Assembly: GCF_900109545.1 (NCBI RefSeq)
Contig: NZ_FOAP01000006.1
Location: 310,001-374,000, forward strand
Source of the DNA: Stigmatella aurantiaca
GTDB taxonomy: Bacteria > Myxococcota > Myxococcia > Myxococcales > Myxococcaceae
Length of the DNA: 64,000 bases
Direction: 5' to 3'
Below are positions 33,125 through 41,832 of this stretch, piece after piece. Positions within the stretch are counted from its first letter, which is position 1, and every line of letters begins with the position of its first letter. The position numbers were made by a program, and so were the translations under genes. The notes under the pieces are model-generated. The model was not told the origin of the DNA, did not search any database, and saw only the letters and a program-made list of their open reading frames with translations.

Positions 33125-34930
33125 TCACTTTTCTCCGAAATAGCTGCCAAAGAATTTAACGGGCGACCACGCCGGAAGGATCGCAGGCAGTTGAGGCGAC
33201 AGAGCGCGATAGTCCTGCGCACCGAACACTACCTTACCGTTCATGATGGTCAGAACGGAGGTGACGGACTTGATCTGATCCTCAGGCACGTCGAAATAGT
33301 CCCTGTCGAGCACAGCAAGGTCCGCTAGGTTTCCGGGGGCGATGACGCCGATTTCGGAATCTGCATTCATGAACCATGCCGCCCGCCTGGTGAACAATTG
33401 AAGCGCCTCGGTGCGCGAAAGACGGTTGTCCTTGGCGAGAACCTCGGTTCCGGACACAGACTTGCCGGAAACCATCCAGCTGATACCGACCCATGGGTTG
33501 AACGTGGCTGCCCGGAATGCGTCCGTGGTCATGGCCAGAGGAATACCGCTATCCACGAGTGTGCGCAGGCGCGGTGTCTCCAAAGCCTTTTCGCGGCTAT
33601 ACGTCTTGATGAAAGCATCGCCGTGCAACGCCATTTTAGCGTCCAGAGCGATGCCGCCGCCCAGCTTTTTCACTCGAGCGATATTCTCCGGACTGATCGT
33701 TTCAGCGTGTTCCAGGCTCCATCGCAGGCCATCGAGCGGGATGCTCTCGCTCATCTTCTCCAGTGCGTCGAGAAATGGAGAGATGTTCTCGTTATAGCTG
33801 ATGTGCATGCGGAACGGGATGCGTCGCTGGACCAGCTTCATCACATCCTGTTCGACGAAGCGCCGCATCTTTTCGGGATCGATGATCACCGCCGGACGAT
33901 CGAAGTTTTCATGATCGTGCACCTCTCCGGACAAAACCTCCCCGGCGCCTCGATATTCATGGCCATGCGGCAAGGCGGGGTGCAGGTTTTGTCCTGGGCT
34001 TACCGGCGCTTTTTTCGTGATCGCCTCGACTTCCAGATCCACCATGTTGACGGGCCCGCCGTTGCCGAGCTGCAAATCCACGAAGGGCATGCGCACGTTG
34101 AGGCGGTTGTCTCGTGCAAGCACGTCGACCCTCGCCTGGGCCTCAGGGTATGGCCACCTGCCGCCATTATCGACGATTGAGGTCACGCCGAACCGGTTCA
34201 GGCCGTGAACACTATAGATCATCGAGCTCACTTGTTCGTCGAACGTGGGCTGTGGCACCATGGTTTCGAGGGCGAGAAACAACCAGGTGTAGCCGTGGAT
34301 CACACCCGTGGGGTTGCCGCGGCCGTCCTTCTCGATTTCGATGTCCGGCAACTTCTGGAACCGATCGGTGCCTACGCCGAGTGCTTCCATCGCCCGCTTG
34401 TTCAAGAAGGCACGGTTATAGGCATACTGCACGATCATGGGGCGGTTGGGCACCGCCTTGCGCAGTTCATCCAGCGTGGGAAAGCGGTTCTCCTTGAATT
34501 GAAAGGGGGACCAGCCTCCGATCACTTTGACCCATTGCCCTTCCGGAGTGCGTGCGGCCTGTTCGCTCAGCATGGTCAACGCACGCCGAAGCGTCGGCAC
34601 GCCATCCCATCGCACATTATAGTTATACGCCATGTCGTTGAGGACATGCGTATGTGCATCGACGATGCCGGGGATGATCCGGCGGTTGTGCGCGTCAATG
34701 ACCTGGGTCTTGGAATTTTTCAGGCTGAGAATTTCCGCATCAGAGCCGACGGAATAGATGCGACCCTTCTTGACGGCCAAGCCCGAAGCTTCGGGCTGCG
34801 CACGGTTGCCAGTGAATATCTTTGCGTTGACGACGATCAGATCAGCGCCGGGATCATCCTGCGTCGCTTGTGCCTGAGCCGAGGAGAGCGACGAAATCGT
34901 CAAAAACGCAATGAGTACTTTCTTGATCAT
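33125..34930 (-). CDS. exported amidohydrolase (YtcJ-like, amidohydro_3 family)
   Basis: A 601-residue protein with a Sec signal peptide ending SAQAQA. The metal-dependent hydrolase fold is intact: DAHTHVLND near residue 78 (HxH), a Lys/His region HISYNEN, HAETISPENI, and a final Asp in AMTTDAFRA. This is the layout of YtcJ-like amidohydrolases acting on N-acyl or cyclic amide substrates; the substrate is unknown. GGAAGGG precedes ATG 34930. Codon use is clearly less GC-biased than in neighbouring genes and one end joins a truncated methyltransferase, so recent transfer is likely. Confidence 0.88.
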   Translation of the reverse strand: MIKKVLIAFLTISSLSSAQAQATQDDPGADLIVVNAKIFTGNRAQPEASGLAVKKGRIYSVGSDAEILSLKNSKTQVIDAHNRRIIPGIVDAHTHVLNDMAYNYNVRWDGVPTLRRALTMLSEQAARTPEGQWVKVIGGWSPFQFKENRFPTLDELRKAVPNRPMIVQYAYNRAFLNKRAMEALGVGTDRFQKLPDIEIEKDGRGNPTGVIHGYTWLFLALETMVPQPTFDEQVSSMIYSVHGLNRFGVTSIVDNGGRWPYPEAQARVDVLARDNRLNVRMPFVDLQLGNGGPVNMVDLEVEAITKKAPVSPGQNLHPALPHGHEYRGAGEVLSGEVHDHENFDRPAVIIDPEKMRRFVEQDVMKLVQRRIPFRMHISYNENISPFLDALEKMSESIPLDGLRWSLEHAETISPENIARVKKLGGGIALDAKMALHGDAFIKTYSREKALETPRLRTLVDSGIPLAMTTDAFRAATFNPWVGISWMVSGKSVSGTEVLAKDNRLSRTEALQLFTRRAAWFMNADSEIGVIAPGNLADLAVLDRDYFDVPEDQIKSVTSVLTIMNGKVVFGAQDYRALSPQLPAILPAWSPVKFFGSYFGEK

Positions 34931-35320
34931 TTTTCCCTTCCAAGCTGATTTCAAGAGGTGCGGCCAGCGTGAAAGCCATGCTCGCATCCCGCTCTGAAAA
35001 CTGATTTGTCGGACGACCCAAGCGCCAGGTGGCCATGACAAAGCAAACAGTGTCATCGCACTCTGGGCTACGGTAGGTCTTCAGCGTGCCACACCGTGTC
35101 GCAGAACCGGGAACGTCAACAGGTATTGACGGGCTGAGCACTTCGCTGGACGTGGCGGACGTCTGCCGTGTCAGGTCAGCAGCCCGCTATCGGCCATGGA
35201 GCCGGTGGGCACCCACACCTTCAGTAGCAGCGTTACCACAGAGCATGGCAGGCATCTCGAAGTGCGCTGGCATACGTGACGGCACCCGGGGTGCGCGCCA
35301 TGCTCCTATGCTCCGGGAGA
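34931..35320. other. 390-bp gap between the amidohydrolase and SDR genes
   Basis: No credible gene, RNA or mobile-element end was found. Short open frames on both strands lack codon bias and SD. Composition changes from lower GC next to the amidohydrolase to higher GC near the SDR gene, so the edge of the acquired segment probably lies here. Confidence 0.5.
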
Positions 35321-36322
35321 TCAGCCGGGGCGAGAGAAGAGCAGGTTCTCGTCTCGCAGCCAGCGTGTGCAGTCCTCCAGCATCGCTTGCAGCGAGATGG
35401 CCTCATAGCGGAGTTCGCGCTGCGCCTTGTCCGAGGAGCAGATCGTGCTGGCGCACACGAGGGTGGCGGCATCCGCCGTCAGTGGCGGCTCCCTGCCGGT
35501 GAACCGGGAGACAAGGTCCGAGGTCCGCCCGGCGACGTGAAGCAGCCAGGCGGGGGTGGGCTTCCGCGGAACCGGCTTGTCCAACAGCTTGCCAATCAGG
35601 GAGACCATCTCCTGGAGCGAGGCATCCGCCCCGGCGAGCAGGTAGTTCTCCCCGGTGCGGCCCCGCTCCACGGCCGCGATGTGCGCCCTGGCCACCTGGC
35701 GCACCCCACAGAACGAACCTTTGCCAGGAGGAACCCCAGGCAACTTCCCGGTCGCGACGAGGCGAATCATTCTCGACCAGCCCTGGTAGTCATAGCGGCC
35801 AATCACGTTCGAGGGATTGAGAATGACCGCGTCCAGTCCCGCCGCCAGCGCTTTGCGCACCTCCTGCTCCGCCAGCCACTTCGTGCGGCAGTAGCGGATG
35901 GGACAGTCCGGCGCGCGCGAAGGCGTGCTCTCGGTGATGGTCTCATCGACCAGCCCCCAGGCCGCTCCGCTCGATGTATGGATGAAGCGGCGCGCCTTTC
36001 GCGCCAGGGCCGCCTCGAGGACGATGCGCGTCCCCTCGACATTGGTGCGGTACTGGGCGCTGTGGCTGCCAGCCCACAAGCTGGTGTTCGCGGCGACGTG
36101 GAACACGGCTTCGACGCCGCTGGGTAATGCCGCGAGCACCGACTCTTTATCGGTGACGTCGCCGGGGCGGAGTTCGACCCCCAGGGCGCTAAGCGGTTCT
36201 GCCTTGGTGGTGGAGCGGTGGAGCGCCACGACGTGCCAACCGTCCGAGATGAGCTCCTCAATCAGATTGCGCCCGACGAAGCCGGTGCCACCCGTGACAA
36301 AGCAGGTCCTCATGCCCCTCAT
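35321..36322 (-). CDS. NAD-dependent epimerase/dehydratase (extended SDR)
   Basis: A 333-residue extended SDR. The dinucleotide motif GGTGFVG is at residue 11, and the active site has HTSSGAAWG followed by YCRTKWLAEQEV with the Tyr and Lys. The sequence resembles the dihydroflavonol-reductase-like group acting on sugars, steroids or polyketide carbonyls. ATG 36322 or ATG 36313 could be the start. It lies 63 bp downstream of the OmpA-like gene on the same strand; no functional link is evident. Confidence 0.88.
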   Translation of the reverse strand: MRGMRTCFVTGGTGFVGRNLIEELISDGWHVVALHRSTTKAEPLSALGVELRPGDVTDKESVLAALPSGVEAVFHVAANTSLWAGSHSAQYRTNVEGTRIVLEAALARKARRFIHTSSGAAWGLVDETITESTPSRAPDCPIRYCRTKWLAEQEVRKALAAGLDAVILNPSNVIGRYDYQGWSRMIRLVATGKLPGVPPGKGSFCGVRQVARAHIAAVERGRTGENYLLAGADASLQEMVSLIGKLLDKPVPRKPTPAWLLHVAGRTSDLVSRFTGREPPLTADAATLVCASTICSSDKAQRELRYEAISLQAMLEDCTRWLRDENLLFSRPG

Positions 36323-36385
36323 CCTAAGCCATCCCGACTCATTCCATTCAAGCCTGAAGTCCGGTGGGGCCCAAGCCCTTCAGCG

Positions 36386-37864
36386 TCACTTCGTGATGAT
36401 GAATTCCACGCGGCGGTTCTCGCTTTGGCCCTCCGGAGTGTCGTTCGATGCGACGGGACGCGAAGGACCGTAGCCTCGGGCCTCCAGGCGTGAACCCGCG
36501 ATGCCACGCTGGATGAGGTAGGCCCGTACCGCCTCCGCGCGCTCCTGGCTCAGCGAGCGATTGAGCTGTTCCGGTCCTGTGTTGTCCGTATGGCCCTCGA
36601 TGCGAAGCGAGACACCGGGCCGTGATTTCAGCAACTCGGCGACCTCATCCAAGATGCGCGCGCCGTCGCCCTGAATCTCGGCGAGTCCCACCATGAAGAC
36701 GATCTTTCGGTCCGCCAGGGAGAGCCGCTCCTCCTTCACCTGAGGAGAGACAGGCTCGGGGCATCCCTGCCGGCTCGTCACTCCCGGTTCCTTCGGGCAC
36801 TGGTCCGTGACGTCCGGCACGCCATCGCCGTCCAAATCAACGGAGTCACCGTCATCATCGTTGCCAGGGCTCTGAGCGGGCGTGTGCTTCCGCCCGCCCT
36901 GGCTGACGTCCCTGGGTGGAGGGCTGTGAGCCCAGGCGATTCCCACCCCTGCCCGCCACGAGGGCGTTCCCGGGATGTCGGTGAAGCCATGCCCGGCAAG
37001 CGCGTTCAGCTCGAAACCATGTCCGAGGGGTAGCCGCACTCCTCCGAGCAGCTCGACCGCCACGTCCGGGTGTACCAGCGACTCCGCCACCTGCAGCGCC
37101 AGCTCGCCACGAAGACCGTTCCCCCGGGTGGCCACCATCAGCCCCTGCTCCAGTTCGGTGCCCACGTCGCGCCCCGGTTCTACCTCCTTCGACCTCACCC
37201 GCGCGCCCACGCTGGCCCCCACCGCGAACATTCCCACCTCGCGTCCCAGTGAGACGCGGGGCGAGAGCTGGAACCCAGCCCAATGCGCTTGGCGTCCGAA
37301 CGCACTCGCCCGTCCTCCGGGAAGTCCCACGCCGAGCCCCACCGCGAGGGATACCGGCGCCCCTTCCTCGCGCCGGAGCAGCGCGTAGCGCCCTCCCACC
37401 TCCGGCGTCCCCAGCCCCGAGGACGCAGGCTCGGCGACACCTTCCAGCGTCTCCGCGCCATGGCCGCCCTGGGAGAGAATGACCGGAAGCCGGGCGGACA
37501 GCTCCAGGCGCTCCACCGGAGACCAGGCCCCCATGAGCCAGGCCGACGTCCGGTAGTGCAGGATGGACCGGCTCTCCCCATCACTGCCCTCCAGCACCAG
37601 GATGCCCCGCTCGTAGTTGGCCAGGAGGCTGAGACGATAGCCTCCCTCGGCGAGCAGCCGGCCCGAGTCCACCAGCAGCGAGTCCGTCGCGGCGGTGCTG
37701 AGTTGCAGGCGCTCCACGTCGAACGCCACTAGCGGGCTGGAGAGCGTCTGACCCGCGGCGCGGGTGGCTACCAAGGCCGCGGCGAGCACACAGGTCCGTG
37801 CCAATTCACGCAAGGGAAGGTCCTTCGCGCTGAAGCGTCGAATGAGGAGGTTCGGGAAGCTCAC
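36386..37864 (-). CDS. OmpA-like outer-membrane protein with thrombospondin type-3-like linker
   Basis: A 492-residue protein. After a signal peptide ending about ATRAAG comes a beta-rich region (about 45-340) that looks like an outer-membrane barrel, then a Ca-binding-type linker DDDGDSVDLDGDGVPD, then an OmpA/MotB-like peptidoglycan-binding domain (about 385-492) with IEGHTDNTG and the Asn/Arg block NRRVEF. GTG 37864 overlaps the stop of the Kelch gene (GTGA), so it is coupled to that surface protein. It may anchor or export the partner. The family is common in myxobacteria beside large repeat proteins. Confidence 0.85.
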   Translation of the reverse strand: MSFPNLLIRRFSAKDLPLRELARTCVLAAALVATRAAGQTLSSPLVAFDVERLQLSTAATDSLLVDSGRLLAEGGYRLSLLANYERGILVLEGSDGESRSILHYRTSAWLMGAWSPVERLELSARLPVILSQGGHGAETLEGVAEPASSGLGTPEVGGRYALLRREEGAPVSLAVGLGVGLPGGRASAFGRQAHWAGFQLSPRVSLGREVGMFAVGASVGARVRSKEVEPGRDVGTELEQGLMVATRGNGLRGELALQVAESLVHPDVAVELLGGVRLPLGHGFELNALAGHGFTDIPGTPSWRAGVGIAWAHSPPPRDVSQGGRKHTPAQSPGNDDDGDSVDLDGDGVPDVTDQCPKEPGVTSRQGCPEPVSPQVKEERLSLADRKIVFMVGLAEIQGDGARILDEVAELLKSRPGVSLRIEGHTDNTGPEQLNRSLSQERAEAVRAYLIQRGIAGSRLEARGYGPSRPVASNDTPEGQSENRRVEFIITK

Positions 37865-40800
37865 GGGGTGCCACGCTCCCGGCGGCGCCGGCGCCCCGCC
37901 CAGGTGGCGAGGACCGACAGCACGGCCAGCGCCGCGCTCGCACCTCCACCGGCGGCCTGGCAGCTGCCGCCGGCAATCGACACCACCCGGGCCTGAACGG
38001 CGACGTTGAACGCGCACTGCGCGGAGTTTCCGGCGGCATCCGTCGCGGTGACGGTGACGCGGGTCACCCCCTTGGGAAAGCGGGAACCGGACTCTGGCGA
38101 CGCGATGACCGTGGAGGAGGAGACGAGGTCTACCGGCTCCGGCAGCGCATACGACACGGGGGTGTCCCCCGGCTCGTCCAAGCGCACCTGCACGTCCTCC
38201 GGACAGCTCAGCGCCGGGGGCGTCGTGTCCCGCACCGTCACCTGGAACGTACACGTCGCCTGATTCCCCTTCGCATCCTCCGCCGTCGCGGTCACGGAGG
38301 TGTTCCCCAGCGCCAGGGTGCTCCCAGACGGCGGCGAGTACGTCACCGTGGGATTTCCGGTGATGCCGTCGGTCGCGGTGGCGGGGGGATACGTCACCGG
38401 AGCCCCCTCGGGCCCTGTCGCCTCCACCACGGCGTCCGCCGGGCACGTGATGTCCGGAGGCCTCGGGGCGGTCACGTTGAGCGTCACGGTGGCGATGTTG
38501 CTGTCCAGGCTGCAGTCCCGCGCCCGGAAGGTGAAGCTGTCTGGCCCCAGGTAGCCCGGCTCGGGCGTGTAGGTGACGGAGGGCGGCGTACCGCTCAGCG
38601 TCCCATGAGCCGGCGGGGTGACGATGACGAAAGCCAACGGAGGCCCCGCCTCGGCATCCGTCGCCCCCAGCGACAGGTTCACGGGGACGCCCTCCGGCGT
38701 GGAGACCGTCAGGTCCTGCGCCACCGGCGCGGTGTTCTGCACCACCGTCACCATCCGCCCGCCGCCGATCGCGTTGGCGAAGACGGAGAGCGCATAGGTG
38801 CCCGGCGTGACGCTGGCGGGAATGGACACCGTCACGCCGCTGGCGGACATCTCGGTGCCCGGCAACGTCCAGAGCCGGTGCCCCTCGGCCGCCTGCAACC
38901 GCACCAGCGGGAAGTTCGTCGCGGAGTCCTTGTAGTCTCCCGAGCTGGCTCCGGAGATGCCCCGGAACAGTGTGCCGGTGATTCGAGCCGTACAGGCGGG
39001 CAGGATCTCGCTGGGCCCCGTCACCCCTGGACGCCACGCCGGCTGCGCCCCGGTGTCCTCGTACAGCTCGGCACTGGCCAGCCACACGCCCCCGGCGCCC
39101 TGCCCTCCCACCGCGAGCACCTCGTTCGAGGGCAGCACGGCCGTGTGGAAGCGCAGCCGCTGGGCAGCGAGACCCGGCGCGGGCTTCCAGGTGTGGGTCG
39201 CACCGTCGTACAGCTCCGCGGTGGCGAGCACCGTTCCCCCCGGCCCTTGGCCTCCCGAGACGAGCACCCGGCCCGAGGGCAGCAGTGAGGCCGAGTGAAA
39301 TGCGCGCGGGCCGGCCAGTGCCCCCGCCGGGGCCCAGGTGTTGGAGACCGGGTCATACACCTCCGCCGACGCCAGCTCGGTCGAGGATGAGGTCCCCGCC
39401 ACCGCCAGGACCCGGCCCGAGGGCAGCATCGTCAGGGTGAAGGAGGCCCGGGCCTGCGAGAGGCCTGCTGCGGGGGCCCACGTGTTGGAGGCCGGGTCAT
39501 ACAGCTCCACCGAGGCCAGGGGCGCGCCCCCGTCCTCGCCCCCCGCGACCAGCACCCGGCCGTCGTGCAGCAGCACGGCCGCATGACGCGAGCGGGGCGT
39601 GGCGGCCGATCCGGCGGAACTCCACGTATTGGCGGCCGGGTCATACAGCTCCGCGGCCCCCGTGTTCGCGCCGCCCACCACGAGCACCCGGCCCGAGCCA
39701 AGCACCGTCGCGGTATGCCCATCCCGGGCGGCCGTCATCGCGCCCGCGGGCGTCCAGGCATCGGCCCCGGGGTCGTACTGCTCCGCCGAGGCCAGCGGCC
39801 CCACGCCATTCCCTCCTCCGGTGGCGAGCACCCGGCCGGACGGCAGCAGGCTCAGCGTGGCGCGCTCACGCGCGGTGGCCAGGGGGGCAGCAGGAGCCCA
39901 GGCATTGCTCGCGCGCGTGTAGCGCTCCGCCGTCGCGAGCACGCCACCCGCGCCCCGGCCCCCGGCGGCCAGCACCTGTCCCGAGGGCAGCAACACGGCG
40001 GCGGCGCCCCGGCCCTGCACGAGATTGCCGGCCGGAGCCCAGCGGCCGCTGGAGGCCTCGTAGAGCTCCACATTCGAATAGAAGGTCAGGCTCGGGTTCG
40101 AACTGTAGCCACCGGCGGCCAGCACCTGACCGTCCGGCAGCAGGGTGGCGGTGGCATTCTCGCGAGCCACCGCCGCTGTACTCGACGCGGCCCAGGTCCC
40201 CGTCGCCGGGTCATACAGCTCCGACACAGGCTGCACGTTGCGCGCCGAGTCCGAGCCTCCCTGAACCAGGACCTTGCCATGGGGCAGCAGGGTGGCCGAG
40301 TGCCCGTTTCGCGGATGAATGAGCGCGCCAGTGGCGGTCCACGTGTTGGCCACCGGATCATAAAGCTCCGCGTGATTGGTGATCCCAGCGCTCGTGAAGC
40401 CTCCGGCGAAGAGGACACGGCCATCGGGGAGCAACGTCGCGCTCGCATAGTGCCGGGGAACCAGGGGAGGCGCCGCCAGCGACCAGGCCCCGGTGGCAGG
40501 GTCATAGAGTTCCGCGACGGGCACCTCGCCCGTGACGTTGTTGAAGCCGCTGGCCACCAGCACCCGGCCGTCCCGCAGCAAGGTGGCGGTATGGGCCCGA
40601 TGGGCGACGGACATGGAGCCGGTGGAGGTGAAGGTGTTCGTCGCGGCGTCGTAGAGCTCCGCCGTGCTCAGATTGGAGCCTCCCGCGACGAGCACCTGCC
40701 CCGAGGGCAGGAGGGTGACGGTAGACAGACTGCGCGACACGGACATGGCCCCCGTGGCGGACCAGGTATTCGTCGCGGCATCATAGAGGCGTGCCGACGT

Positions 40801-41547
40801 GCTCCCGTCCATCAGGACGAACGCCCTCCCCATGGGGAGCAGAACGCCCGACGCGATGTTGCCCTGGATGCCGGGGCTTCCGGCGGAGGCCCAGGTGCCG
40901 CTCTCCGGGTCGAAGCGCTCGGCCGAAGACACGAACCCGTTCCGGTTGACGCCGCCCGCGGCCAGGACGCTGCCGTCGGGCAGGAGCAGCGAGGCGTGCT
41001 GGGCCCTCGCGCTCGCCATGCTGGCCGCCGACGACCAGCCGGGAGCCACCACCCGCGGCGCGGTGAGCCCCTCCAGAGAAACCTCGGTGATGAGCTCCAC
41101 GCGAGGCCCCTCGGCCTCGAACACGTTGGCGCGCAGGGCCTCGCGCACGCCTGACAGGCGCACCCGTCCCCGGCGGGACTGGCCGCGCGCATCACGCACC
41201 TCGGAAGGATGGAAGCGGAGGACAGGACGCCCCCGCGCATCGAGGAACTCCACGTACTCACCGGCGTCATGAAGGCGGCGCACCGAGGCAGGGAGCGTGA
41301 CGTGGTACTCCGCACGGTGGAGGCCCTCGGAGCCGGAGGGCTGTTCGACCTGGAAGGTCAGCCCGCGCGCCGTCAGCGTGAGCGAGCTGCTCCCCGTGAA
41401 CCGGGCCGTGAGCGCAGGATCCTGCGCGGCGGAAGCAGGCGCGAGTTCCTCCAAGGATGGCAGAGGACCCGTCTCCTCGCATGCGAGGACGAAGACACCG
41501 CAGAGCATCCCGAAGAGGAGGCGTCCCGAGACCCATCCTGGCTGCAT
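37861..41547 (-). CDS. giant Kelch-repeat/HYR surface protein with lipobox and MYXO-CTERM tail
   Basis: A 1228-residue protein. It starts with a lipoprotein signal (FVLAC, Cys23). Residues about 170-850 hold about fourteen Kelch-like motifs of the form LLPSGRVLVAGG plus AELYDPATxTW, predicting two beta-propellers. Then a cadherin-like domain (about 960-1040, TPEGVPVNLSL), two HYR domains (ITCPADAVVEA; LSCPEDVQVRL) and a C-terminal MYXO-CTERM signal: GGSCQAAGGG, a hydrophobic helix and RRRRRE. MYXO-CTERM proteins are processed by myxosortase and surface-linked through the Cys. Both an N-terminal lipobox and this tail are unusual together. The gene overlaps the OmpA-like gene; GGAGGGTGA precedes the ATG. 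Confidence 0.88.
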   Translation of the reverse strand: MQPGWVSGRLLFGMLCGVFVLACEETGPLPSLEELAPASAAQDPALTARFTGSSSLTLTARGLTFQVEQPSGSEGLHRAEYHVTLPASVRRLHDAGEYVEFLDARGRPVLRFHPSEVRDARGQSRRGRVRLSGVREALRANVFEAEGPRVELITEVSLEGLTAPRVVAPGWSSAASMASARAQHASLLLPDGSVLAAGGVNRNGFVSSAERFDPESGTWASAGSPGIQGNIASGVLLPMGRAFVLMDGSTSARLYDAATNTWSATGAMSVSRSLSTVTLLPSGQVLVAGGSNLSTAELYDAATNTFTSTGSMSVAHRAHTATLLRDGRVLVASGFNNVTGEVPVAELYDPATGAWSLAAPPLVPRHYASATLLPDGRVLFAGGFTSAGITNHAELYDPVANTWTATGALIHPRNGHSATLLPHGKVLVQGGSDSARNVQPVSELYDPATGTWAASSTAAVARENATATLLPDGQVLAAGGYSSNPSLTFYSNVELYEASSGRWAPAGNLVQGRGAAAVLLPSGQVLAAGGRGAGGVLATAERYTRASNAWAPAAPLATARERATLSLLPSGRVLATGGGNGVGPLASAEQYDPGADAWTPAGAMTAARDGHTATVLGSGRVLVVGGANTGAAELYDPAANTWSSAGSAATPRSRHAAVLLHDGRVLVAGGEDGGAPLASVELYDPASNTWAPAAGLSQARASFTLTMLPSGRVLAVAGTSSSTELASAEVYDPVSNTWAPAGALAGPRAFHSASLLPSGRVLVSGGQGPGGTVLATAELYDGATHTWKPAPGLAAQRLRFHTAVLPSNEVLAVGGQGAGGVWLASAELYEDTGAQPAWRPGVTGPSEILPACTARITGTLFRGISGASSGDYKDSATNFPLVRLQAAEGHRLWTLPGTEMSASGVTVSIPASVTPGTYALSVFANAIGGGRMVTVVQNTAPVAQDLTVSTPEGVPVNLSLGATDAEAGPPLAFVIVTPPAHGTLSGTPPSVTYTPEPGYLGPDSFTFRARDCSLDSNIATVTLNVTAPRPPDITCPADAVVEATGPEGAPVTYPPATATDGITGNPTVTYSPPSGSTLALGNTSVTATAEDAKGNQATCTFQVTVRDTTPPALSCPEDVQVRLDEPGDTPVSYALPEPVDLVSSSTVIASPESGSRFPKGVTRVTVTATDAAGNSAQCAFNVAVQARVVSIAGGSCQAAGGGASAALAVLSVLATWAGRRRRRERGTP

Positions 41548-41720
41548 TCACCCTCCAGTCCCAGGCACGCGCCATGGGCTGACGCGCCGTGGAGCGCGCC
41601 CCACGCGGAAGTCCTCCGCCTGTGGCCCTGCATGTAGCATGGCTTCTCCTGGCTCCGCGTTCAGACTGACGCGCCCCCCGGGAGGGAGCGACGCTCCACG
41701 TGCAGCGCCACGAGCGAGGC

Positions 41721-41739
41721 CCGCTCATCTTTTGAGCGG
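41721..41739. repeat. 7-bp inverted repeat in the divergent gap
   Basis: CCGCTCA-TCTTT-TGAGCGG lies in the 285-bp gap between the Kelch gene and the AI-2E-family gene. It may be an operator or a weak hairpin. Nothing else was seen in the gap except SD sequences. Confidence 0.3.
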
Positions 41740-41832
41740 ACAGCCCCTGCCCCCATCTGACCTTTTCCCACCCCGCGCCCCCCCGGGAGGAAGACTTGTG
41801 AGGGGGGAGCGCGTCTGTCATAAGCCGCGCCC

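Noticed and set aside
34854..35141. 95-codon frame across the amidohydrolase start (minus strand)
   Set aside because: It overlaps the signal-peptide codons of the amidohydrolase in another frame, with no SD or recognisable domain.
39000..41100. Regular repeats in the Kelch gene considered as a CRISPR or satellite array
   Set aside because: The repeats are coding, diverged at the DNA level and without unique spacers of constant length.
41797..41823. TTGTGA-17-CATAAG as promoter of the AI-2E-family gene
   Set aside because: The -10 match is poor and it would give an almost leaderless transcript without other support.
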